This document shows, in pieces, positions 1-3,845 of a DNA stretch of 5,295 bases. Source of the DNA: an uncultured Marmoricola sp. (GTDB lineage Bacteria > Actinomycetota > Actinomycetes > Propionibacteriales > Nocardioidaceae); contig CALMMO010000288.1 of the NCBI GenBank assembly GCA_937868455.1, positions 1-5,295 on the forward strand, in the 5' to 3' direction. A program made the translations under genes and the position numbers. Position 1 is the first letter of the stretch. Each line of letters opens with the position of its first letter. The notes beneath the pieces were generated by a model that saw only the letters and a program-made list of their open reading frames with translations, was not told the origin of the DNA and did not search any database.

Positions 1-897
1 GACAAAGTGCATTTGCACGGCGCTGTTGCGCTCAGCAACTAGCGACACGCGCTTGAGCGAATCGACCAACTGGGTGCGATCGACGCGCGCAACCGTGAGG
101 TGCTCACTGGGGAACAGGGAACGGACCTTGGGGAATTCGCCGTCAAGAAGGCGCGTCGTCGTACGCCGGATGCCGCCAGCGGCCGATCCCTCGAAACCGA
201 TGATTCCTTCACCTGCTCCACCCGGGGTGCCCAAGGCGAGGCGAATGTCAGCGCCACCCGTCAGCGACTTGGCTGTGTCGGCCAGCACCTTGGCGGGCAC
301 GAGCGCGGCCGCACTGATGTCAGGTGCACCGGGTTGCCAATCGACCTCACGATGCGACAGCCGGAACCGGTCGGTGGCAAGCATCGCGATGCGATCGCCC
401 TCGAGTTCGAGGCGCACACCAGTCAGCACCGGAAGCATGTCATCGCGTCCGGCCGCCGTGACTGCCTGAGTAACCGCGTTGGCGAAGGCACTGCTGGCCA
501 CGACTCCGCAGGCCTCAGGCATCGCTGGCAGCGTCGGGTAGTCCTCAACTGCCATGGTCGGCAGAGTGAAGCGAGCCGCGCCGCAGGTGATGACAACTTT
601 GGGGCCATCTAGGCTCACATCAACAGCCTTGCTCGGCAGGCTGCGGCAGATGTCGGAGAGCAGACGACCCGAGACGAGGGCCTGGCCCTCTTCGCTGACG
701 TCGGCATTGAGCGTGGCTCGAGCAGACGTCTCGTAATCAAAGGTGGACAACTGCAATCCATCGCCACCATCAGCACCCAACTGACCAGCCTCGATCAGCA
801 AACCGGCTAACACTGGCGAGCTTGGACGCACTGGCAAGGCACGAGCAGCCCAGGCAACAGCATCGGCTAAAACATCACGCTCGACGCGGAACTTCAC
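1..897 (-). CDS. dnaN: DNA polymerase III sliding clamp (beta subunit), 5' part of gene
   Basis: This encodes the ring-shaped clamp that encircles DNA and holds the replicative polymerase on its template. The reading frame stays open from a GTG at 897 to the window edge, giving 299 residues; the family is usually about 370-400, so the end of domain 3 lies outside. Visible family segments are STFDYETSA (51-59), VSGRLLSDICRSLP (75-88), CGAARFTLPTM (105-115) with YPTLP just after (120-124), LATDRFRLS (173-181, part of the hydrophobic pocket that binds clamp-binding peptides) and TRLLDGEFPKVRSLFP (248-263). The start is supported by AGAAAGGGG ending 6 nt upstream and by the usual clamp N-terminus (MKFRVERD). 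It lies downstream of dnaA on the same strand, across the likely origin. I saw no convincing promoter of its own. The identification is secure; only the 3' end is unseen. Confidence 0.97.
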   Translation of the reverse strand, partial: MKFRVERDVLADAVAWAARALPVRPSSPVLAGLLIEAGQLGADGGDGLQLSTFDYETSARATLNADVSEEGQALVSGRLLSDICRSLPSKAVDVSLDGPKVVITCGAARFTLPTMAVEDYPTLPAMPEACGVVASSAFANAVTQAVTAAGRDDMLPVLTGVRLELEGDRIAMLATDRFRLSHREVDWQPGAPDISAAALVPAKVLADTAKSLTGGADIRLALGTPGGAGEGIIGFEGSAAGGIRRTTTRLLDGEFPKVRSLFPSEHLTVARVDRTQLVDSLKRVSLVAERNSAVQMHFV

Positions 898-903
898 AAC
901 AGT

Positions 904-912
904 CCCCTTTCT
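904..912 (-). promoter_or_regulatory. Ribosome binding site of dnaN
   Basis: Read on the minus strand this is AGAAAGGGG, with a purine-rich core complementary to the 16S rRNA 3' end. It is followed by 6 nt and then GTG at 897. It fixes the GTG start of dnaN. Confidence 0.75.
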
Positions 913-929
913 ACGGAATGTGAATCCTG

Positions 930-948
930 CCACGCTGGACCCGCGTGG
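930..948 (-). repeat. Inverted repeat (hairpin) in the dnaN leader
   Basis: CCACGC, a 7-nt loop, then GCGTGG: a perfect 6-bp stem centred about 42 bp upstream of the dnaN start. No T-run follows on the minus strand, so it does not look like an intrinsic terminator for dnaA. It could be an RNA leader structure or a protein site at the edge of the origin. Its function is unknown. Confidence 0.4.
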
Positions 949-978
949 GGTAGTGAGGGTCAGCACTCAGACGGGTGG

Positions 979-987
979 TTATCCCCA
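979..987 (+). promoter_or_regulatory. DnaA box (one mismatch)
   Basis: TTATCCCCA differs from TTATCCACA at position 7. It lies on the dnaN side of the TAG-repeat tract. Confidence 0.5.
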
Positions 988-1034
988 GACGAAGGGTGAC
1001 CAGACGTTTTCTAACCCATCACCCATTAACTATG

Positions 1035-1049
1035 TAGTAGTAGTCATAG
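1035..1049 (+). promoter_or_regulatory. DnaA-trio-like tract (candidate origin unwinding element)
   Basis: Five triplets in register read TAG-TAG-TAG-TCA-TAG, followed directly by the GC block GGGCGG and then box-like TGTGGAGAA at 1063. The described DnaA-trio is a repeat of 3'-GAT-5' (5'-TAG-3') separated from DnaA boxes by a GC-rich patch, where DnaA loads on single-stranded DNA. The arrangement here matches that description. Function is inferred from the pattern only. Confidence 0.6.
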
Positions 1050-1062
1050 GGGCGGTGGATTG

Positions 1063-1071
1063 TGTGGAGAA
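1063..1071 (-). promoter_or_regulatory. DnaA box (one mismatch), trio-proximal
   Basis: TGTGGAGAA on the plus strand, i.e. TTCTCCACA on the minus strand, one mismatch from TTATCCACA. It is the nearest recognisable box to the TAG tract, 13 nt away across the GC block. A weaker GGTGGATTG directly abuts it at 1054-1062. Confidence 0.5.
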
Positions 1072-1116
1072 GCCTTAAAACTCCTGATCAGAGTGCGTGG
1101 CGTCATCCTCAGGCCC

Positions 1117-1125
1117 TGTGGAGAT
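1117..1125 (-). promoter_or_regulatory. Weak DnaA box
   Basis: TGTGGAGAT has two mismatches to TGTGGATAA. Another two-mismatch site, GGTGGATCA, follows at 1128-1136 in the same orientation with 11-bp spacing, about one helical turn, which favours co-operative binding. Confidence 0.35.
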
Positions 1126-1148
1126 CGGGTGGATCAACTATGCGGTGG

Positions 1149-1157
1149 TGTGGATAG
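1149..1157 (-). promoter_or_regulatory. DnaA box (one mismatch)
   Basis: TGTGGATAG on the plus strand has a single mismatch at the last base. It lies just left of the 12-bp palindrome at 1161-1172. Confidence 0.55.
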
Positions 1158-1160
1158 TTG

Positions 1161-1172
1161 CGTCGTACGACG
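1161..1172. repeat. Perfect 12-bp palindrome inside the origin
   Basis: CGTCGTACGACG is fully self-complementary. It lies between the left-facing box at 1149 and the right-facing box at 1186. It does not resemble a DnaA box or the ParB parS consensus. It may be a dimer binding site for an origin regulator; nothing in the sequence identifies the protein. Confidence 0.5.
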
Positions 1173-1185
1173 TGAGGAAAGACAG

Positions 1186-1194
1186 TTATCCACA
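1186..1194 (+). promoter_or_regulatory. DnaA box (perfect TTATCCACA)
   Basis: Exact match to the consensus 9-mer, about 50 bp past the dnaA stop codon. It forms a tandem pair with the box at 1197, start to start 11 bp, so the two sites face the same side of the helix. Confidence 0.85.
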
Positions 1195-1196
1195 AC

Positions 1197-1205
1197 GTAT
1201 CCACA
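1197..1205 (+). promoter_or_regulatory. DnaA box (one mismatch), tandem partner
   Basis: GTATCCACA, mismatched only at the first base, in the same orientation and 11 bp from the perfect box at 1186. A weaker CTATCAACA follows at 1231-1239, next to the dnaA stop. Confidence 0.65.
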
Positions 1206-1241
1206 AGGTGGCCCACCACACGGAGGGCACCTATCAACAGG

Positions 1242-2645
1242 TCAGCCCTGCTTGGCGGCTTGTTTGATGCGGGTCGTGAGCTCGGTGACCTGGTGGAAAA
1301 CGTTGCGGCGCTCAGCGAGATCCTTGCGGATCCTGCGATCCGCGTTCATCACGGTGGTGTGGTCACGGCCGCCGAAGTCCTGGCCGATTTTGGGCAAAGA
1401 CATGTCGGTGAGCTCGCGACAGAGGTACATCGCAATTTGTCGAGCGGTCACCAAAGCACGGGTGCGACTGGGCCCACACAACTCATCAATCGTGAAACTG
1501 AAGTAGGCGCAGGTCTGGGCGATGATCAGACCTGAGGTCACCTCAGGGTCTCCACCTTCGGGGATCAGGTCTTTGAGCACGATCTCAGCCAAGGTCAGAT
1601 CGACGTCTTGGCGGTTGATGCTGGCGAAGGCTGTGACGCGGATCAAGGCACCTTCAAGCTCGCGGATGTTGGTCTGAATGCGCGAGGCAATGAACTCCAA
1701 CACATCCGGGGGAGCAACGAGTCGGTCAGCGGCAGCCTTCTTGCGCAAGATGGCGATGCGAGTCTCGAGGTCGGGCGGTTGCACATCGGTGATCAGGCCC
1801 CACTCGAAGCGGTTGCGCAGGCGGTCCTCGAGTTGTTCGAGCCGCTTCGGGGGTCGATCGGAGCTAATCACGATCTGCTTGTTGGCGTTATGGAGCGCGT
1901 TGAAGGTGTGGAAGAACTCTTCTTGTGTCTGGATCTTGCCTTCGAGGAACTGGATGTCATCGATCAAGAGCACGTCGACGTCGCGGTATTTCTTCTGGAA
2001 TGCCTGAGTCTGGTCATCACGAATCGCGTTGATGAACTCGTTGGTGAACTCCTCAGAACTGACGTACCTAATCTTCACATCGTCGAAGAGGCTGCGCACG
2101 TAGTGACCAATCGCGTGCAATAGGTGGGTCTTGCCTAGGCCTGAGTCTCCGTAGACGAGCAGTGGGTTGTAGGCCTTACCTGGTGATTCGGCCGCAGCGA
2201 CAGCAGCGGCATGGGCGAAGCGGTTGCTTGAACCGATCACGAAGGTGTCGAAGGTGTATTTCGGGTTGAGTGCACTGTCGGCCGCGTGACCGTAACCGCG
2301 GTCTTGACGCTTGGCGTTGAGATCGATGGGTGCAGCGACGGCAGGCTCATCGAGTTCGGAAGCATCAGGCACAGACATGCCATCGACCGGCAGCAGTGAC
2401 TCATCCACAGTCACTGCAATGCGAACCTGCTGGTTGATGGCGTCAGAAAGGGTGTCTTCGAGGCGGGTGCGCAGACGACCCTCGAGTTGGGTGCGAGTGA
2501 AGGCGTTAGGTACGGCGATGATCGCGGTGTTCTCAGCCAGCATCAGCAACTTGCTAGTGGCCAACCACTGACGTTGCACCGGCGCCGTGGCGTTGACGAT
2601 GTCAACCCAAATCTCAGCTAAGTCCTCGTTGCTGATTGGATCCAT
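1242..2645 (-). CDS. dnaA: Chromosomal replication initiator protein DnaA
   Basis: The AAA+ initiator binds DnaA boxes, melts the origin and recruits the helicase. It is 467 residues. Domain I is about 1-80, followed by a short acidic linker (about 85-125). The AAA+ domain has Walker A GDSGLGKT (166-173), Walker B VLLIDD (225-230), sensor I around SSD (261-263), the arginine finger in DRLRNRF (R279) and sensor II in NIRELEGAL (R328). Domain IV carries the DNA-binding helices: SRTR (393-396), [13 protein letters not shown] (401-413) and the DnaA signature [15 protein letters not shown] (425-439). The linker is short compared with Streptomyces DnaA. The start at 2645 is chosen because GAAGGGA lies 8 nt upstream and [13 protein letters not shown] is a typical N-terminus; an upstream GTG at 2684 lacks a ribosome site. 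In the signature, N434 replaces the usual His. The product is certain. Confidence 0.98.
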   Translation of the reverse strand: MDPISNEDLAEIWVDIVNATAPVQRQWLATSKLLMLAENTAIIAVPNAFTRTQLEGRLRTRLEDTLSDAINQQVRIAVTVDESLLPVDGMSVPDASELDEPAVAAPIDLNAKRQDRGYGHAADSALNPKYTFDTFVIGSSNRFAHAAAVAAAESPGKAYNPLLVYGDSGLGKTHLLHAIGHYVRSLFDDVKIRYVSSEEFTNEFINAIRDDQTQAFQKKYRDVDVLLIDDIQFLEGKIQTQEEFFHTFNALHNANKQIVISSDRPPKRLEQLEDRLRNRFEWGLITDVQPPDLETRIAILRKKAAADRLVAPPDVLEFIASRIQTNIRELEGALIRVTAFASINRQDVDLTLAEIVLKDLIPEGGDPEVTSGLIIAQTCAYFSFTIDELCGPSRTRALVTARQIAMYLCRELTDMSLPKIGQDFGGRDHTTVMNADRRIRKDLAERRNVFHQVTELTTRIKQAAKQG

Positions 2646-2653
2646 CCGGCTAT

Positions 2654-2660
2654 TCCCTTC
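2654..2660 (-). promoter_or_regulatory. Ribosome binding site of dnaA
   Basis: On the minus strand GAAGGGA is followed by 8 nt and then ATG at 2645. It decides the start against the in-frame GTG 13 codons upstream. Confidence 0.7.
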
Positions 2661-2690
2661 TCGGTGTGCTGCACGGCTGAGCACCTAACT

Positions 2691-2699
2691 CTGTCCACA
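2691..2699 (+). promoter_or_regulatory. DnaA box (one mismatch) in dnaA leader
   Basis: CTGTCCACA differs from the actinobacterial form TTGTCCACA only at the first base. It lies 46 bp upstream of the dnaA start and 12 bp from the perfect box at 2703, suggesting paired binding that could block dnaA transcription. Confidence 0.55.
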
Positions 2700-2702
2700 C
2701 CT

Positions 2703-2711
2703 TTGTCCACA
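2703..2711 (+). promoter_or_regulatory. DnaA box (perfect TTGTCCACA) in dnaA leader
   Basis: Exact match to the 9-mer preferred in high-GC Gram-positive origins. With the box at 2691 it sits between the candidate dnaA promoter and the gene, fitting an autorepression site. Confidence 0.8.
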
Positions 2712-2735
2712 GGTTGTGCACTCAACTACCTACGC

Positions 2736-2751
2736 CGTGACCCCCGTCACG
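2736..2751. repeat. Inverted repeat in dnaA leader
   Basis: CGTGAC, CCCC, GTCACG: perfect 6-bp arms around 4 bases, about 90 bp upstream of the dnaA start. It may be an operator or an RNA hairpin in the dnaA leader. No T-run follows on either strand, so it is not a terminator. Confidence 0.4.
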
Positions 2752-2760
2752 CCACACACT

Positions 2761-2771
2761 CACAAATTGTG
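2761..2771. repeat. Short palindrome CACAAATTGTG upstream of dnaA
   Basis: Perfect 5-bp arms around a single A, next to the inverted repeat at 2736. It has the shape of a small dimeric repressor site. The protein is unknown and the match could be chance. Confidence 0.3.
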
Positions 2772-2820
2772 CAGGATGTCCGAAATCTGCCCTGTTACTG
2801 CGGATGTGATCTAAGGGTGA

Positions 2821-2850
2821 AACCTAACAACTTGGACACCAACGATTCAA
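2821..2850 (-). promoter_or_regulatory. Candidate dnaA promoter
   Basis: On the minus strand TTGAAT (2850-2845) is followed by an 18-bp spacer and TAGGTT (2826-2821), which fits the actinobacterial -10 pattern TANNNT. The predicted transcript would have a leader of about 170 nt crossing two DnaA boxes and two inverted repeats. A perfect DnaA box at 2855-2863 lies 4 bp upstream of the -35. Assigned by pattern only. Confidence 0.4.
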
Positions 2851-2854
2851 CTCG

Positions 2855-2863
2855 TTATCCACA
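2855..2863 (+). promoter_or_regulatory. DnaA box (perfect TTATCCACA) next to dnaA promoter
   Basis: Exact consensus 9-mer, just upstream of the proposed dnaA -35 element. The position fits regulation of dnaA by its own product, known from other bacteria; here it is inference. Confidence 0.8.
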
Positions 2864-2945
2864 GATTCTTTGAACTCTCGGCGTGTCGCGTGAAAGCGTT
2901 GATTCGGGCGTGTCATCATCGCCGGTTCGATTGTTTGAGCACCGA

Positions 2946-2959
2946 AAACTGCTCAGTTT
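2946..2959. repeat. Inverted repeat overlapping the rpmH -35 element
   Basis: AAACTG, CT, CAGTTT: perfect 6-bp arms with a 2-bp centre. Its right arm runs into the TTGACC -35 at 2958-2963, so a bound protein would compete with RNA polymerase. The regulator is unknown. Confidence 0.45.
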
Positions 2960-2987
2960 GACCCTTCTTCAACCCTACGCGTACCGT
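2958..2987 (+). promoter_or_regulatory. Candidate promoter of the rpmH-rnpA-yidD-yidC-jag operon
   Basis: TTGACC (2958-2963), an 18-bp spacer, then TACCGT (2982-2987), which fits the TANNNT -10 of housekeeping actinobacterial promoters. Transcription would begin near 2994, giving a leader of about 115 nt before rpmH. It is the best plus-strand match in the spacer. Confidence 0.55.
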
Positions 2988-3021
2988 TAGCCGGTCGGTG
3001 ATAGCCCGACTGTTGTCGCAT

Positions 3022-3045
3022 GTCCACGAGTTTGTTCTCGTGGGC
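3022..3045 (+). ncRNA. Hairpin in the rpmH 5' leader
   Basis: A 9-bp stem (one G-U pair) with loop TTTGTT: CCACGAG (3024-3030) pairs with CTCGTGG (3037-3043), extended by a U-G and a G-C pair. No U-run follows, so it is not an intrinsic terminator. CACGAGTT (3025-3032) is also perfectly complementary to AACTCGTG (3104-3111), which contains the rpmH start codon, so two mutually exclusive structures are possible. Regulatory function is inferred. Confidence 0.45.
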
Positions 3046-3095
3046 TTCGCGTCTCCAGTCGACGGCGCTGCCTCCGATCGACCCGAATCTGATGC

Positions 3096-3100
3096 AGGAG
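3096..3100 (+). promoter_or_regulatory. Ribosome binding site of rpmH
   Basis: AGGAG followed by 8 nt and GTG at 3109. It selects this GTG over upstream in-frame starts. Confidence 0.8.
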
Positions 3101-3108
3101 AAGAACTC

Positions 3109-3246
3109 GTGAGCAAGCGGACCTTCCAGCCCAACAACCGTCGTCGTCACAAGACCCACGGTTTCCGTCTGCGCATGCGCACCCGCGCCGGTCGCGCCAT
3201 CCTTTCGGCTCGTCGCCGCAAGGGTCGCGAGCGGCTGGCTGCCTGA
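3109..3246 (+). CDS. rpmH: 50S ribosomal protein L34
   Basis: L34 is a small, very basic protein of the large ribosomal subunit that binds 23S rRNA. The product is 45 residues, the usual size. Its whole length fits the family: [20 protein letters not shown] at the N-terminus, then [25 protein letters not shown] ([12 protein letters not shown] 21-32, ARRRKGR 34-40). The frame is open further upstream, but the GTG at 3109 has AGGAG at good spacing and gives the exact L34 N-terminus. It is the first gene of the plus-strand operon and is followed after 15 nt by rnpA, the almost universal partner. The leader hairpin and promoter palindrome described separately may set its expression. Confidence 0.98.
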   Translation: MSKRTFQPNNRRRHKTHGFRLRMRTRAGRAILSARRRKGRERLAA

Positions 3247-3261
3247 CAGGCGCGATCCCCG

Positions 3262-3609
3262 GTGCTGGCGCGCAGCAACCGGTTAACGTCCCCGGCTGAT
3301 TTTCGGGCGGCATTCAAGAGCGGCACACGAGCAGGTAGCTCACACGTCGTGCTCCACTGGGCCACCGAGCCAGGGGCGACCACTGACGCCCGTGTGGGCT
3401 TTGTTGTCTCTAAAGCAGTGGGCAATGCGGTCACCCGCAATCGTGTGAAGCGTCGGCTCCGAGAGATTGTTCGTGCTCGACTCGCTGCTGTTCCGTTGGG
3501 GAGCCTGCTCGTCGTACGCGCCCAGCCGAAGGCTGCGCTAGCGACGTACGGCGAACTTGAACGCACCGTCGACTGTTTGATGAACAGACTGATCGAAGGT
3601 GCCGCGTGA
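3262..3609 (+). CDS. rnpA: Ribonuclease P protein component
   Basis: RnpA is the protein subunit of RNase P. It helps the catalytic RNA bind precursor tRNA and remove the 5' leader. The product is 115 residues, normal for the family and strongly basic. Visible features are the N-terminal RLTSPADFRAAFKSG (7-20), whose aromatic Phe belongs to the central cleft, and the RNR motif segment KAVGNAVTRNRVKRRLRE (51-68) that contacts the RNase P RNA. The GTG at 3262 gives a typical N-terminus (MLARSNRL). There is only a weak CAGG 11 nt upstream, so translation is probably coupled to rpmH, which ends 15 nt before. The stop overlaps the yidD start in GTGA. The RNase P RNA gene is not in this window. Confidence 0.96.
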   Translation: MLARSNRLTSPADFRAAFKSGTRAGSSHVVLHWATEPGATTDARVGFVVSKAVGNAVTRNRVKRRLREIVRARLAAVPLGSLLVVRAQPKAALATYGELERTVDCLMNRLIEGAA

Positions 3610-3845
3610 AGTATGTATTGATCGGCTTGCTCAAGTTTTGGCGATTCTTCATCTCCCCGCTCTATGGGCAGGTGTGTCGTTACTACCCGTCGTGTTCGAC
3701 CTATGCCCTTGAGGCGGTCACCACGCACGGTGCAATTAAGGGGAGTTGGCTAGCGATCAAACGCTTAGCTAGCTGTCATCCATGGTCCCCGGGCGGCTAC
3801 GACCCAGTCCCTCCGGCATCTAACTCAAGGAGTTTGAGTGTCTAG
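3606..3845 (+). CDS. yidD: Membrane protein insertion efficiency factor YidD
   Basis: YidD is a small membrane-associated protein reported to assist insertion of proteins by the YidC/Sec machinery; its exact mechanism is unsettled. The product is 79 residues, in the usual range. It begins with a hydrophobic, aromatic segment (VLIGLLKFWRFFISPLYG, 4-21) that probably lies along the inner face of the membrane. The family core follows: CRYYPSCSTYALEAVTTHG (24-42) and CHPWSPGGYDPVP (57-69), with cysteines at 24, 30 and 57. The residue before CHPW is Ser56, where Arg is usual. The GTG start overlaps the rnpA stop by 4 nt, implying coupled translation, and its last codons overlap yidC by 8 nt and contain the yidC ribosome site. 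Confidence 0.95.
   Translation: MKYVLIGLLKFWRFFISPLYGQVCRYYPSCSTYALEAVTTHGAIKGSWLAIKRLASCHPWSPGGYDPVPPASNSRSLSV
3827..3832 (+). promoter_or_regulatory. Ribosome binding site of yidC
   Basis: AAGGAG inside the end of yidD, 5 nt before the GTG at 3838. It supports the yidC start and the 8-nt overlap. Confidence 0.8.

Larger units (their letters stand above)
898..1241. other. oriC: Probable chromosomal replication origin (oriC), dnaA-dnaN spacer
   Basis: This 344-bp spacer holds no gene. It contains one perfect DnaA box (TTATCCACA, 1186), boxes with one mismatch at 979, 1063, 1149 and 1197, and weaker matches with two mismatches at 1117, 1128 and 1231. It also has a TAG-repeat tract (1035-1049) beside a GC block, preceded by a locally AT-richer stretch (about 1008-1034). 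In Streptomyces and Mycobacterium the origin lies between dnaA and dnaN, so position and content agree. It is short compared with the Streptomyces origin. The assignment as the functional origin is inference from box density and synteny; the second box-bearing spacer upstream of dnaA (2646-3108) is the alternative. Confidence 0.85.
2646..3108. other. Divergent control region between dnaA and rpmH
   Basis: This 463-bp spacer holds no convincing gene. It contains DnaA boxes at 2691, 2703 and 2855, inverted repeats at 2736, 2761, 2946 and 3022, a candidate dnaA promoter (minus, 2821-2850) and a candidate rpmH promoter (plus, 2958-2987). The two -35 elements point away from each other and are about 110 bp apart. 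An 8-bp direct repeat GGCGTGTC occurs at 2880 and 2907. It probably controls dnaA and the ribosomal/membrane operon together, and could contribute to origin function. Confidence 0.75.

Noticed and set aside
100..612. 170-codon plus-strand open frame
   Set aside because: It lies antisense to dnaN, whose protein is clearly conserved over the same bases. The long frame is a by-product of GC-rich codon use and shows no recognisable domain.
742..750. GGTGGACAA, a one-mismatch DnaA box inside dnaN
   Set aside because: Isolated in coding sequence. A similar GGTGGACAA at 4771 in yidC and TCATCCACA at 2401 in dnaA show that such hits occur by chance.
1060..1506. 148-codon plus-strand open frame running from the origin into dnaA
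   Set aside because: It crosses the DnaA box cluster and the antisense of DnaA domain IV. Its composition looks like translated non-coding sequence.
1608..2123. 171-codon plus-strand open frame
   Set aside because: Antisense to the AAA+ domain of dnaA; no family features and no ribosome site noted.
2646..2684. 13-codon N-terminal extension of DnaA from a GTG at 2684
   Set aside because: No ribosome site before this GTG, and the ATG at 2645 has one and gives the typical N-terminus.
2880..2914. Direct repeat GGCGTGTC at 2880 and 2907
   Set aside because: Only 8 bp, two copies, with unrelated flanks. Too weak to call an iteron or operator.
3020..3028. ATGTCCACG as a DnaA box in the rpmH leader
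   Set aside because: Two mismatches, and the bases are better explained as the arm of the hairpin at 3022-3045.
2998..3108. 37-codon upstream extension of L34
   Set aside because: It lies in the leader hairpin region and precedes the clear AGGAG-GTG start of a normal 45-residue L34.
3147..3728. 193-codon minus-strand open frame
   Set aside because: Antisense to rpmH, rnpA and yidD, all firmly identified. Arg/Ser-rich with no motif.
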